Made by a program: the position numbers and the translations under genes. The notes under the pieces were generated by a model that worked only from the letters and a program-made list of their open reading frames with translations, made no database searches and was not told where the DNA came from. Shown here one piece after another: positions 45,333 through 54,444 of a stretch of 64,000 nucleotides of DNA. How positions within the stretch are numbered: the first letter of the stretch is position 1; every line of letters begins with the position of its first letter. Source of the DNA: Chitinophaga oryzae (lineage in GTDB: Bacteria > Bacteroidota > Bacteroidia > Chitinophagales > Chitinophagaceae). The stretch covers positions 4,898,001 through 4,962,000 of the forward strand of contig NZ_CP051204.2 in NCBI RefSeq assembly GCF_012516375.2, read 5' to 3'.

Positions 45333-47015
45333 CTACCAAAAACGGATATACAGGGCGGAAATCAGCAACAGCGTGATAACAATCAACACGGTCGTAGCCT
45401 GTGATATCCTGAACATCGCCTTATCCAGCACAAAAGCCTTCGGATTGACCCGTGGCCCGGCCATACTGATGAGCACCATCACGATCATGGTAAACATAAA
45501 CGCCAGTCCCATACAGATCAGGAAGGGGATCTCATATCCGCCGCTGCCATTGGGATAAGCCGTATACAGGAAATTCTCATGCCCCAATACCGCCGGCGCG
45601 AACTGATTGAAGAACACGCACAGGGTGAAACCGGTGATAATACCCGCCACGGCGGCCGCACCGGTAGTACGTTTCCAGAACATGCCCAAGAGGAACATGG
45701 CAAAAACACCCGGACTGATATACCCGGTATACTTCTGGATAAAGGTAAAGCCTCCTGCCCCACCGATACCCAGCAGGTCGTTCCAGGTAAAACCGATCGC
45801 CAGCAGCATAGCCACGATCACCACCCATCTGCCCGTCCATACCAGCTGCTTCTGGGAAGCCGTCCTGTTCATATATTTCTGGTAGATATCCAACGTAAAG
45901 ATCGTGGAGATACTGTTGGCCTTTCCTGCCAACGACGCTACAATCGCGGCCGTCAGCGCCGCGATGGAAAGCCCTTTCAGGCCGGACGGCAAAAAGCCCA
46001 ATATAGCTGCATAGGCGCCGTCTTTATTCTCCAGTCCGGGCAACTGCCCGTTTTTATGCAGTACATAGGCCGCAATGCCCGGCAGCATCACAATAATGGG
46101 CATCATGATTTTCAGCAGCCCGGCAAACAGGATACCGTTGCGCGCCGTCTGCAGATTAGCGCCCAGCGCGCGTTGCGTGATATACTGGTTACAGCCCCAA
46201 TAGTTCAGGTTTACGATCCACTGCCCTGCTGCATACATCAGCACGCCCGGCAATACGAGGTATTTGTTGATGTACTCCTGGGAAGACGTAGCATCCGGTT
46301 TGTCCAGGATCATATGAAAATGGTCCGGCGCATCTTTCATCAGCGCCGTAAAACCCGCCAGCGCATTCCTTCCCAGCCCGAAATGTTCGCTCACCAACGT
46401 CAGCGCCATGTAAGTGGTGGCCAACCCGCCGATGATCAGCACGCTTACCTGTATCACGTCGGTATAGCCGATCACCTTCATGCCGCCCAGCGTGATCACA
46501 ATGGCAAATACCGACAAGGCGATCATGACGATGTGCAGGTACTCCCCTCCCAGCAGGCCGTTGATGGCCAGCGCGCCCAGGTACAGGATGGAAGTGAGAT
46601 TCACAAACACATATAAAAACAGCCAGAAAACCGCCATGATCAGCGCCACCGTTTCGTTGTACCTCGTCTTGAGGAACTGCGGCATGGTGTAGATCTTGTT
46701 CTTCAGGTAAATGGGAATAAACCAGACCGCGATGATGATGAGCGCGATGGCGGCAATCCATTCGTACGCCGCAACGGCGATGCCTACGAAGAAGCCGTCG
46801 CCGCTCATGCCGATAAACTGCTCCGCGGAGATGTTGGAAGCGATCAGCGAAGCGCCGATGGCCCACCAGGTCAGCGAACCCTCTGCAAGGAAAAAATCCT
46901 TGGCATCGGGGTTCGCTGTCTTCTTTTTCCTGTAGACCCAGTAGCCATAAACGGCTACGACGATAAAATAGGTAACGAATACAAGTATATCGTTGGCAGA
47001 AAGTACATTTTTCAT
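45333..47015 (-). CDS. SSS-family sodium/sugar symporter, probable L-arabinose importer
   Basis: A 560-residue inner-membrane protein with about 14 hydrophobic segments, of the sodium/glucose-cotransporter branch of SSS. FFLAEGSLTWWAIGASLIASNISAE is the first-helix signature, and ASLAGKANSISTIFTLDIYQ the conserved central block with the sodium-site Ser. It lies 18 bp after araA and 52 bp before araR, so L-arabinose is the likely cargo. This is by context, since SSS specificity is not readable. It is longer than the 516-residue symporter at 14.6 kb and shares only family features with it. Confidence 0.9.
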   Translation of the reverse strand: MKNVLSANDILVFVTYFIVVAVYGYWVYRKKKTANPDAKDFFLAEGSLTWWAIGASLIASNISAEQFIGMSGDGFFVGIAVAAYEWIAAIALIIIAVWFIPIYLKNKIYTMPQFLKTRYNETVALIMAVFWLFLYVFVNLTSILYLGALAINGLLGGEYLHIVMIALSVFAIVITLGGMKVIGYTDVIQVSVLIIGGLATTYMALTLVSEHFGLGRNALAGFTALMKDAPDHFHMILDKPDATSSQEYINKYLVLPGVLMYAAGQWIVNLNYWGCNQYITQRALGANLQTARNGILFAGLLKIMMPIIVMLPGIAAYVLHKNGQLPGLENKDGAYAAILGFLPSGLKGLSIAALTAAIVASLAGKANSISTIFTLDIYQKYMNRTASQKQLVWTGRWVVIVAMLLAIGFTWNDLLGIGGAGGFTFIQKYTGYISPGVFAMFLLGMFWKRTTGAAAVAGIITGFTLCVFFNQFAPAVLGHENFLYTAYPNGSGGYEIPFLICMGLAFMFTMIVMVLISMAGPRVNPKAFVLDKAMFRISQATTVLIVITLLLISALYIRFW

Positions 47016-47033
47016 AACGGGGAATGTGTCTGT

Positions 47034-48509
47034 TTAATAAGCGGCATCGTTCCAGCGCAACTCATTGCGGAAAGCCCTCAGCTCCGTATGTTTATCTATC
47101 AGCACCATTTCAATGCCCGCCATGTCGGCAAAATCCTGCAGGTGAACGGATGTCAGGTTCTGGCTGAAGCAGGTATGATGTGCGCCGCCGGCCAGTATCC
47201 ATGCGGTGCAGGCTTTTTTCATGTCCGGGTAAGGCTTCCATAATACCCGTGCCACGGGCAGCTTCGGAAGATCGTGCGGTGGCGTTACCGCCTCCACTTC
47301 GTTCACCAGCAGCCGGAACCTGTTGCCCATGTCCACAAGCGATGCGTTGATGGCAGCACCTGCCGCAGTGTTAAATACCAGCCTTACCGGGTCCGCTTTA
47401 CCGCCTATGCCCAGCGGATGTTTCTCGCAGGAAGGTTTACCCTCAGCGATGGACGCGCATATTTCCAGCATGTGCGCACCCAGCACCATGGGGTTTTGCG
47501 GATCAAAATGATAGGTATAATCTTCCATAAACGAATTGCCTCCCGGCAGGCCGCTGCCCATCACTTTCATGGCGCGCACCAGGGCAGCCGTCTTCCAGTC
47601 GCCCTCACCGGCAAAACCGTATCCTGCCTGCATGAGCCGTTGCACCGCAATGCCCGGCAACTGTATCATCCCGTGCAGGTCTTCAAACGTATCGGAGAAA
47701 CCTTTATACTGGCCGTCTTCCAGGAAAGCTTTCAGCCCCAGCTCTATCCTGGCGGCATCTTTCAGGGCTGCATCGTTTAACAGCGCGGCACTGATCGTAT
47801 AGGCGTCTGCGTACTCGTCCACCAGCGCCTTCACGGCATGGTCCGGAACGCTGTTGATCACGGCCACCAGGTCGCCGATGCCATGTGTGTTGCAGGCGAA
47901 ACCGAATACGGATTCCGCTTCTACTTTATCGCCGTCGGTCACCGCCACATAGCGCATGTTGTCGCCAAAGCGGACGAAGCGCGCGCCCTGCCAGTCGTGC
48001 CAGCCGGCAGCCACGCGGGCCCAGGCGCCCAGTTCCCCCAGCACCTCCGGGTCTTTCCAGTGACCAGTGATCACTTTCCGGTTCATGCGCATGCGGCTCA
48101 TCATAAATCCCAGCTCCCTGTCACCGTGCGCGCTCTGGTTGAGGTTCATGAAGTCCATGTCTATTTCGCTCCACGGGATATCCCTGTTGTACTGCGTATG
48201 CAGATGGCAGACCGGTTTCTTCAGGGCTTTCAGGCCCCGTATCCACATTTTGGCGGGAGAAAACGTGTGCATCCATACCACCACGCCGATACAGCCGGCC
48301 GCCGCATTGGCATCCATGCATACGGCATAAATCTCTTCGGGGGTGGTAACGATCGGTTTACAGACGACGGTAACGGGGATATGACTATCGTCATTCACGG
48401 CAGCGGCTATTTCCCGGCTGTGCTGAGCTACCTGTTGCAGGGCTGCTTCTCCGTATAAGTGCTGGCTTCCGGTCACCAGCCAGATCTCTAATTTCTTCAG
48501 ATCGATCAT
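47034..48509 (-). CDS. araA: L-arabinose isomerase
   Basis: A 491-residue cytoplasmic enzyme converting L-arabinose to L-ribulose. The family start [22 protein letters not shown] is intact, followed by [25 protein letters not shown], and [19 protein letters not shown], which carries the catalytic Glu region. [12 protein letters not shown] and GGAHHTCFS follow. Length matches the family. ATG 48509 is preferred; the in-frame extension to 48548 overlaps araD. It is 10 bp after araD in the order araB-araD-araA. The product feeds ribulokinase. Confidence 0.97.
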   Translation of the reverse strand: MIDLKKLEIWLVTGSQHLYGEAALQQVAQHSREIAAAVNDDSHIPVTVVCKPIVTTPEEIYAVCMDANAAAGCIGVVVWMHTFSPAKMWIRGLKALKKPVCHLHTQYNRDIPWSEIDMDFMNLNQSAHGDRELGFMMSRMRMNRKVITGHWKDPEVLGELGAWARVAAGWHDWQGARFVRFGDNMRYVAVTDGDKVEAESVFGFACNTHGIGDLVAVINSVPDHAVKALVDEYADAYTISAALLNDAALKDAARIELGLKAFLEDGQYKGFSDTFEDLHGMIQLPGIAVQRLMQAGYGFAGEGDWKTAALVRAMKVMGSGLPGGNSFMEDYTYHFDPQNPMVLGAHMLEICASIAEGKPSCEKHPLGIGGKADPVRLVFNTAAGAAINASLVDMGNRFRLLVNEVEAVTPPHDLPKLPVARVLWKPYPDMKKACTAWILAGGAHHTCFSQNLTSVHLQDFADMAGIEMVLIDKHTELRAFRNELRWNDAAY

Positions 48510-48519
48510 ACCATGTAGT

Positions 48520-49224
48520 TTATTGGCCGTAATACGAATCAGGGCCATGTTTGCGTTCGTAGTGTTTTTTTATCAGGGAATCTTTTAGTCTCGACGCGCG
48601 TAAGTTGATGGACTCCGTGAGGTAGGCCATCTGGGCGATGGACTCCAGTACCGCGCTGTTGTATACGGCCTTCGCCGGGGTGCTGCCCCAGGTAAAAGGC
48701 GCATGATTGCCTACAAGGACCATCTCCATGTCTTCATAGGTCAGGTTCCTTTCGGCTAAAGCGTTCATGATCTGAAAGCCGGTCTGGTATTCATAATTTC
48801 CGGCTATCAGTTCATCCGGCATGGGCGGAGCGCAGGGGATATCGAGGGTGTTATGGTCTGCATGGGTAGTCCCGTAAATGGGAATATCCCGCAGGCTCTG
48901 CGCCCAGGCGGTAGCGTAGGTAGAATGTGTATGCACAATACCGCCGATGTGCGCCCAGTGTTTATATAATACGGCATGGGTCAGCGTGTCGGACGAGGGG
49001 CGTAAATCCCCAGCCACCACTTTCCCGTCGAAGTCCACGATGACCATCTTATCGGGCGACAGCTCCGTATAGGGCACACCGCTGGGTTTGATGGCAAACA
49101 CGCCGGCGTCCCTGTCTGCCGCGCTCACATTGCCAAAGGTAAATATAACGAGGCCCAGTGCGGGCAGCTGCATATTGGCTTCATAGGCCGCCTCGCGGAT
49201 GGCCTGGTATTTCTGCGTACCCAT
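48520..49224 (-). CDS. araD: L-ribulose-5-phosphate 4-epimerase
   Basis: A 234-residue class II aldolase-fold enzyme that turns L-ribulose 5-phosphate into D-xylulose 5-phosphate. [46 protein letters not shown] and the zinc-binding [14 protein letters not shown] are typical, as are GTTHADH and [11 protein letters not shown]. Length matches AraD of other bacteria. It begins 1 bp after the araB stop, which suggests translational coupling. L-xylulose or fuculose phosphate enzymes share the fold, but context and sequence favour AraD. Confidence 0.96.
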   Translation of the reverse strand: MGTQKYQAIREAAYEANMQLPALGLVIFTFGNVSAADRDAGVFAIKPSGVPYTELSPDKMVIVDFDGKVVAGDLRPSSDTLTHAVLYKHWAHIGGIVHTHSTYATAWAQSLRDIPIYGTTHADHNTLDIPCAPPMPDELIAGNYEYQTGFQIMNALAERNLTYEDMEMVLVGNHAPFTWGSTPAKAVYNSAVLESIAQMAYLTESINLRASRLKDSLIKKHYERKHGPDSYYGQ

Positions 49225-49225
49225 C

Positions 49226-50875
49226 TTAATCGATATTCATGTTAGCGGTGAAAGCGCCCAGCGCTTTGTATTTACGGTACCTGTTTTCATATATGCCTGT
49301 CCGTTGTATATCGGGCGAATAAGTCGTTTCAAAGCCTTGTCCCATTGTTTCCATGGCGGCTTCCACTTTAGGGAAGATACCGGCGGCCGTAGCGGCGAAC
49401 ATGGCCGCGCCCAGGGCGCAGGTCTGTTCGGAACGGTGAATGCGTATAGGCATGCCCATTACATCGGCCATCATCTGCATGATAAAGGGTGATTTTTTGG
49501 CCACCCCGCCGATACCTATCAGTCCTTTTACCGGTACCCCTTCGCGCTCAAAGCGGTCCACGATGGCTTTGGCGCCAAAGCAGGTGGCTTCCGCCACGGC
49601 CCTGAATACCCTCGGTGCATCAGAAGCGAGGTTCAGGCCGGTGAGCGTACCTTTCAGCGACTGGTCGGCATCGGGCGTGCGGCGACCGTTTAACCAATCA
49701 ATACCCCATTCGCTGTGTTCATCTGGTGTGATGGCCGCAGCCTGTTGAGACAGCTCCATGATCATCCTGCTGTTGGCCTCCTGTAACAGCGCGCTGTCAT
49801 GCGGGAAAAGATGCCGCAGCGGCCATGACAATAAATTGCTGAACCAGGCATAGGCATCCCCGAAGGCCGATTGCCCGGCTTCCATCCCCATCATACCGGG
49901 GATCACGGAGCCAGGCACCTGTCCGCAGATACCTTTCACCAGCGTATCTTTCACTTCATCCAGCGGCGCCACCAGCATATCGCAGGTGGAGGTGCCCATT
50001 ACCTTGCTGAGATGATAAGGCGCTATCTGTCCGCCTACAGCGCCCATATGCGCATCAAATCCACCGATGCCGATCACCACTGAAGTGCTCAGCCCGAGGC
50101 GTTCGGCCCATGCAGCAGAAAGATGCCCTGCCGCCTCGCCGGACGTATAGGTTGTAGTGAACAGCCGCCGGCTCACGTTCTGCAACAGCGGATCGATGGC
50201 CGCAAAGAAGCTGTCGGGCGGAAGGCCGCCAAAGGCTTCGGCATACAGCGCCTTATGGCCGGCGGAGCAGATGCCGCGTTTCAGTTGACTGGCGCGTGTG
50301 CCGCCTGTCAGCAGGAAAGGTATCCAGTCGCAATGCTCCACCCAGGTATAAGTAGCGTTTCTAACGTCTTCGTCTACACGCCATATGTGCAGCCATTTGG
50401 CCCAGAACCACTCCGACGAATAAACGCCGCCCACGAATCGCAGGTAGTTGCCCGGGAAGGCCGCAGCCACGGCATTGATCTCCGCCGCTTCGCGGATGGA
50501 GGTATGATCTTTCCACAACACGAACATGGCGTTGGGATTGTCTTTAAAGGCAGGCTGCATCGCCAGCGGCATACCGGTTTCATCTACCGCCACCGGCGTG
50601 CTGCCGGTCGTATCCACCGAGATGGCTTTTATATGCCGGGCCACCGCGCTGCCGGCCTGCTGCAGGCATTGCCGGATAGTGGTTTCCAGTCCTTCTATAT
50701 AATCCAGCGGATGTTGCCGGAACTGGCTACGGGCGGCGTTGCAGTATAACCCATCCTTCCACCTTGGATAGTGAAACACCGCAGCCGCCACCTCCTGGCC
50801 ATTGCGGGTATCTACGATTATGGACCGCACGGAATCAGTTCCAAAGTCAACACCTATTACAAAGGATTCGCTCAT
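49226..50875 (-). CDS. araB: Ribulokinase
   Basis: A 549-residue FGGY-family kinase phosphorylating L-ribulose with ATP. The N-terminal nucleotide-fold start VIGVDFGTDSVRSIIVD, the substrate region ISVDTTGSTPVAVDE and LWKDHT, and FDAHMGAVGGQI are typical of AraB. GIGGVAKKSPFIMQMMADVMG and ACALGAAMFAA-like CALGAAMFAATA close the protein. It starts 83 bp after the GH51 stop, with a short hairpin in the gap, and is coupled to araD. With araD and araA it forms the complete arabinose pathway to D-xylulose 5-phosphate. Confidence 0.97.
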   Translation of the reverse strand: MSESFVIGVDFGTDSVRSIIVDTRNGQEVAAAVFHYPRWKDGLYCNAARSQFRQHPLDYIEGLETTIRQCLQQAGSAVARHIKAISVDTTGSTPVAVDETGMPLAMQPAFKDNPNAMFVLWKDHTSIREAAEINAVAAAFPGNYLRFVGGVYSSEWFWAKWLHIWRVDEDVRNATYTWVEHCDWIPFLLTGGTRASQLKRGICSAGHKALYAEAFGGLPPDSFFAAIDPLLQNVSRRLFTTTYTSGEAAGHLSAAWAERLGLSTSVVIGIGGFDAHMGAVGGQIAPYHLSKVMGTSTCDMLVAPLDEVKDTLVKGICGQVPGSVIPGMMGMEAGQSAFGDAYAWFSNLLSWPLRHLFPHDSALLQEANSRMIMELSQQAAAITPDEHSEWGIDWLNGRRTPDADQSLKGTLTGLNLASDAPRVFRAVAEATCFGAKAIVDRFEREGVPVKGLIGIGGVAKKSPFIMQMMADVMGMPIRIHRSEQTCALGAAMFAATAAGIFPKVEAAMETMGQGFETTYSPDIQRTGIYENRYRKYKALGAFTANMNID

Positions 50876-50914
50876 GTGATCAGGTTTCTTTTTTAGAATG
50901 CATACAGGTAGCCG

Positions 50915-50934
50915 GACTACGTGGTTACGTAGTC
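50915..50934 (-). other. Short hairpin between GH51 and araB
   Basis: GACTACGT and ACGTAGTC pair perfectly around a GGTT loop in the 83-bp gap. There is only a short broken T-run well downstream on the minus strand. It may be a weak terminator, an mRNA processing or stability element, or a palindromic operator. Confidence 0.4.
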
Positions 50935-50958
50935 ATCATCAGCCCCGGCAGCGGGTAT

Positions 50959-52491
50959 TTATTGCAGTTCCAGTACCACCACAGAAAAAGGCGGCAGCTT
51001 GACGGTCAGCATATTGTTTTTCAGCACGGCGCCTTTGAAAGCTGCGGGTTTGAGCTTGTCCGGCTGCGTGAAGCTGTTATGGTCCTGCAGTTTGGCAGAG
51101 GAGAGTATGCGGCCTGCGACAGACTTATAGGCGGCCCCTGTCTGCACGGTTACTTCCTGTGGTTTGGAAGCATCGATATTAACCAGGGAGATATGGGTTA
51201 CGCCCGATTTATCTTTGGAAGCGGAAGCCGATACCGCAGGCAGCTGCTCATTTTTGTAAGTATACTTGTTGCTTTGTACATCAATGGGGATGAGCGTTGC
51301 ATCCTGATGCACCTTGTACATTTCCATGACATGGTAGGTAGGCGTCAGTATCAGCTGCTCTCCTTTCGTCAGCACTACTGCCTGCAGCACGTTGACAGTC
51401 TGCGCCAGGTTGGCCATCCGTACCCTGTCGGAATGGTTATGGAAGATATTTAAGGTCACGCCGGCGATCATGGCATCGCGCATGGTGTTTTGCTGGAAGA
51501 GGAAACCGGGGTTCGTGCCTGCTTCCACGTCATACCAGCCACCCCATTCGTCTACCACCAGCGCCACCTTTTTCTTCGGGTCGTATTTGTCCATGATAGC
51601 GGAGTGGCGGCGTACCAGCGTATCCATGAAACAAGCGCTGCGCATGGTCTGGAAATACTGTTCCTCTGAAAAATCTATTGCCGGTCCTTTTTTATTCCAT
51701 TCGATGACCGAGTAATGATGCAAAGCCAGGCCATCCACCATGTGCAGCGGTATGTTTTTCATCAGTACTTCCGTCCAGTTATAGTCGGATGAATTGGCGC
51801 CGGAAGCTATTTTAAACAGGTGGCCGCTCATGAAGGTGGCGTACTTCCTGTAGATATCGGCATAATATTCCGGACGCATATTGCCGCCGCAGCCCCAGGC
51901 TTCGTTGCCAACGCCCCAGTACTGCACTTTCCACGGCTGTTGCCGACCGTTCTGCTGACGCAGGTCGGACATCGGGCTTTTACCGGAGAAGTTGACATAC
52001 TGTACCCAGTCGGCCAGCTCCTGTACGGTACCACTGCCGACGTTGCCCGCCAGGTAAGGCTCTGTGCCCAGCTCCTCGCACATGTCCAGGAAATCGTGCG
52101 TGCCGAAACTGTTGTTTTCCGTAACGCCGCCCCACCAGGTGTTAACGATCGCAGGCCGTTTTTCCTTCGGGCCGATGCCGTCTTTCCAGTGATATGTATC
52201 AGCGAAACAACCGCCCGGCCAACGCAGGTTCGGAATTTTCAGCGCTTTTAACGCAGCGATAATGTCTTTCCTTACACCCTTAATATTGGGAATACGGGAC
52301 GTGTCTCCCACATAGAAGCCGCCGTAAATACAATTACCCAGGTGTTCGGCAAAATGACCGTAAATATTTCGGTTGATCGTTTGTGTTGGCGCATCTGTAT
52401 GGAACGTGACCTTATTTTGTGCCTGCAATGCCGGTGAAGCCGTCAGCAGCAACGATACGCCCATACAAACAGAACGGAACTTATTTTTCAT
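50959..52491 (-). CDS. GH51 alpha-L-arabinofuranosidase, secreted
   Basis: A 510-residue retaining enzyme with a signal peptide (to about residue 24, ALQAQ) and no extra module. GH51 features are [46 protein letters not shown] (Glu197, acid/base) and [10 protein letters not shown] (Glu315, nucleophile). It is the typical AbfA form, unlike the longer GH51 at 27 kb. It heads the run GH51-araB-araD-araA-symporter-araR and has a candidate AraR box 53 bp upstream. Its sugar product is the substrate of the downstream pathway. Confidence 0.96.
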   Translation of the reverse strand: MKNKFRSVCMGVSLLLTASPALQAQNKVTFHTDAPTQTINRNIYGHFAEHLGNCIYGGFYVGDTSRIPNIKGVRKDIIAALKALKIPNLRWPGGCFADTYHWKDGIGPKEKRPAIVNTWWGGVTENNSFGTHDFLDMCEELGTEPYLAGNVGSGTVQELADWVQYVNFSGKSPMSDLRQQNGRQQPWKVQYWGVGNEAWGCGGNMRPEYYADIYRKYATFMSGHLFKIASGANSSDYNWTEVLMKNIPLHMVDGLALHHYSVIEWNKKGPAIDFSEEQYFQTMRSACFMDTLVRRHSAIMDKYDPKKKVALVVDEWGGWYDVEAGTNPGFLFQQNTMRDAMIAGVTLNIFHNHSDRVRMANLAQTVNVLQAVVLTKGEQLILTPTYHVMEMYKVHQDATLIPIDVQSNKYTYKNEQLPAVSASASKDKSGVTHISLVNIDASKPQEVTVQTGAAYKSVAGRILSSAKLQDHNSFTQPDKLKPAAFKGAVLKNNMLTVKLPPFSVVVLELQ

Positions 52492-52543
52492 GACGCGGAA
52501 TTATAACGATAATTTGATTGATTGTTCCAAAGTAAAACAATAT

Positions 52544-52558
52544 TTGTCAAATTTACAA
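52544..52558 (-). promoter_or_regulatory. Candidate AraR box 3, in the GH51-ara promoter
   Basis: TTGTCAAATTTACAA is the clearest of three related boxes, with dyad pattern TTGTNAA-TTNACAA. On the minus strand ATTG, 20 bp and TTACTTTG follow, close to the Bacteroidota -33/-7 promoter, so the box sits between the two elements, where a repressor would act. GH51 starts 53 bp downstream. Repression by the operon's own AraR, relieved by arabinose, is the likely logic. Confidence 0.65.
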
Positions 52559-52586
52559 TTATAATTTTTCAAACAAAATACTACCG

Positions 52587-54434
52587 CTATGGGACCATTT
52601 TGACCACTTTGGACTTTTTCGTCCAGCCTCTCCCCTTTACCACCACTACATAAGTGCCTGTTTTCAGTGCTGCGCCTACGGCCAGGAGGTCTGCCGGCGA
52701 CGGCTGGACTTTTACCATTACAGGCTTCCCGGAAGCGTCGATAATTGTAATCCGTTCTATTTTATCCTGTTTGCCGGCGGTAATGCGGAAGGTATTGGTA
52801 AAAGGGTTGGGATATACGTTCAGCTCATCGGCAGACGGACGGGCCATATCAGCGGTGGCAGCTGCCCCGGGCAAAGCCGCTGCGGGCAAAGCCACGCCGG
52901 TCATGGTCCATTGCTGGTTATAGCTGCTGCTGCCCGACCACTGCGCCAGGTCCGCGCCATTGGCCGTTTGCCCCAGTCCATCGAGATAGAGGCCGGTGGC
53001 CCGGTTTTTTAGTTTGATATAATTGCCGGTCGCTTCGGTTTTCCATTGCTGGTTGTAACTGCTGCTAAAACTCCACAGCCCGGCCACTGACCCGTCAGCC
53101 GTTCTTCCCAGCCCGTCGAGGTACAGTCCCGTAGCGCGGTTTTTCAGCCGTACATAACCGTCGGCGGCTTCCACGGTCCATTGTTGCGCATCACTGCCGC
53201 TATAACTCCACTGCCCTGTATTGGCGCCGTTGGCACTCCTGTACATGCCGTCCGCCAGCAGCCCGGTGGCGCGGTTAGCCAGCCGTACATAGCCCGGCGT
53301 AACGCCCGCAGCTTTCATAATGGTGGAAATAGTTTCCTGGTCCAGCACAACGCCGGTGCCACGGTCGTACATCTCTTTATTGATATCCCAGCAGATAGGA
53401 ATAAGTCCCTTTGCTCTCGCCGAACTCACCAGGTAGTCGTAGAAATGCCACCGGGAAGCGTTGTGCAACGCCTGATCGGAAGGAGGATTAAGCGTTCTCC
53501 TGATGGCGGCGAACTCCCCGATGATCACGGGTATCCCCTTGTCGATGAACTTGGTTTTCATGAGGTCCAGCTGAGCGTCCATAAAACTCTCTTCGCCCCA
53601 GGTGGCGTTGCGGGAGGCGTCTGTAGTGGAATGGTAGTTGGCGCCCCAATAGTAGAACATCTTCCCCCAGGTTTCATCTTTGGTGATCAGCGTAAACTGG
53701 GCAGGCTCATAATAATGTATCTCCATCATCAACCGGTTGGCAATGGGATCAGTGGGCATGGTATTCATCAGGGTGTTCGTCTTATCGATATTGGTGGAAG
53801 GCCCCTGGATAACCAGCGTACGGGAACTGTTATTCCCCCCGGTGGCCCGCACGGCATTGATAAATGTCTGATGGTAAGACAACAGCACGGACATGCCGGT
53901 GGCATCGTTAACGGCGGGCTCGTTGGCGCTGGCAAACAGCAGGTGCTCGTTGTAGTTCTTAAAGGCGTTGGCGATCTGCGTCCAGTAACTTTGCTGTTTG
54001 GCATTCACCTGCGCCTGGGCGGCCGGGGTAACGTTGTTTTCCAGCCAGCCGTTGTCCCAGTGGATATTAACGATGATATAGAGGCTGTCGCGCATGCAGT
54101 AGTCCACCACTTCCTTTACGCGGGCCATCCACGCGGGGTCAATCACCCCGTTGGTACTGTGGCAGTCCCAGGCAACGGGCAGCCTGATGGTATTAAAGCC
54201 GGAAGCTTTCACGGCATCGATGGTGGTTTGCGTAACAACGCCGCCCCATGCGTTCTCGCCGCATATAGCTTCCAGCGTGTTACCAAGGTTCCAGCCCACT
54301 TTCATCTTACCGGCAATAGATTGCGCAGAGGGCAACTGGGCTGACAGTTGCAGACCTGCAAAAAGCAGGACCAGCAGCTGTACCGCTGTGCGGATACAAC
54401 TGCGGACATAATGCCTGACATTTGTGCGTTGCAT
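52587..54434 (-). CDS. GH5 endo-glycanase with ricin-type trefoil and T9SS tail
   Basis: A 615-residue secreted endo-enzyme. A signal peptide (to about residue 32, LQLSAQ) precedes a GH5 barrel: KVGWNLGNTLEA, FNTIRLPVAWDCH, VNIHWDNGW, FASANEPAV (Glu172, acid/base), MMEIHYY and VIIGEFAAI (Glu307, nucleophile). Residues about 380-510 hold three NRATGLYLDGLG-type repeats, one beta-trefoil of CBM13/ricin type. The last 75 residues (NVYPNPFTNTF to SKVVKMVP) form a type IX secretion sorting domain, so the enzyme is probably surface-attached or released. The barrel resembles cellulase and xyloglucanase GH5 groups; the exact substrate is unresolved. It is the last gene of its SusCD operon. Confidence 0.93.
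   Translation of the reverse strand: MQRTNVRHYVRSCIRTAVQLLVLLFAGLQLSAQLPSAQSIAGKMKVGWNLGNTLEAICGENAWGGVVTQTTIDAVKASGFNTIRLPVAWDCHSTNGVIDPAWMARVKEVVDYCMRDSLYIIVNIHWDNGWLENNVTPAAQAQVNAKQQSYWTQIANAFKNYNEHLLFASANEPAVNDATGMSVLLSYHQTFINAVRATGGNNSSRTLVIQGPSTNIDKTNTLMNTMPTDPIANRLMMEIHYYEPAQFTLITKDETWGKMFYYWGANYHSTTDASRNATWGEESFMDAQLDLMKTKFIDKGIPVIIGEFAAIRRTLNPPSDQALHNASRWHFYDYLVSSARAKGLIPICWDINKEMYDRGTGVVLDQETISTIMKAAGVTPGYVRLANRATGLLADGMYRSANGANTGQWSYSGSDAQQWTVEAADGYVRLKNRATGLYLDGLGRTADGSVAGLWSFSSSYNQQWKTEATGNYIKLKNRATGLYLDGLGQTANGADLAQWSGSSSYNQQWTMTGVALPAAALPGAAATADMARPSADELNVYPNPFTNTFRITAGKQDKIERITIIDASGKPVMVKVQPSPADLLAVGAALKTGTYVVVVKGRGWTKKSKVVKMVP
52905..53290 (-). repeat. Three ~135-bp tandem repeats encoding the trefoil
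   Basis: Three units about 135 bp apart within the GH5 gene encode YVRLANRATGLLADG, YVRLKNRATGLYLDG and YIKLKNRATGLYLDG. The second and third are the more alike. They are the alpha, beta and gamma lobes of one ricin-type trefoil, which arises by internal triplication. Confidence 0.8.
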
Positions 54435-54444
54435 AATAAATTGG

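Noticed and set aside
52905..53290. Tandem repeats considered as a non-coding satellite or CRISPR
   Set aside because: The units stay in frame and encode the three lobes of a known trefoil fold; there are no spacers.
53181..54344. 387-codon plus-strand open frame
   Set aside because: Antisense to the GH5 catalytic domain, rich in Gly, His and Val as expected of a shadow.
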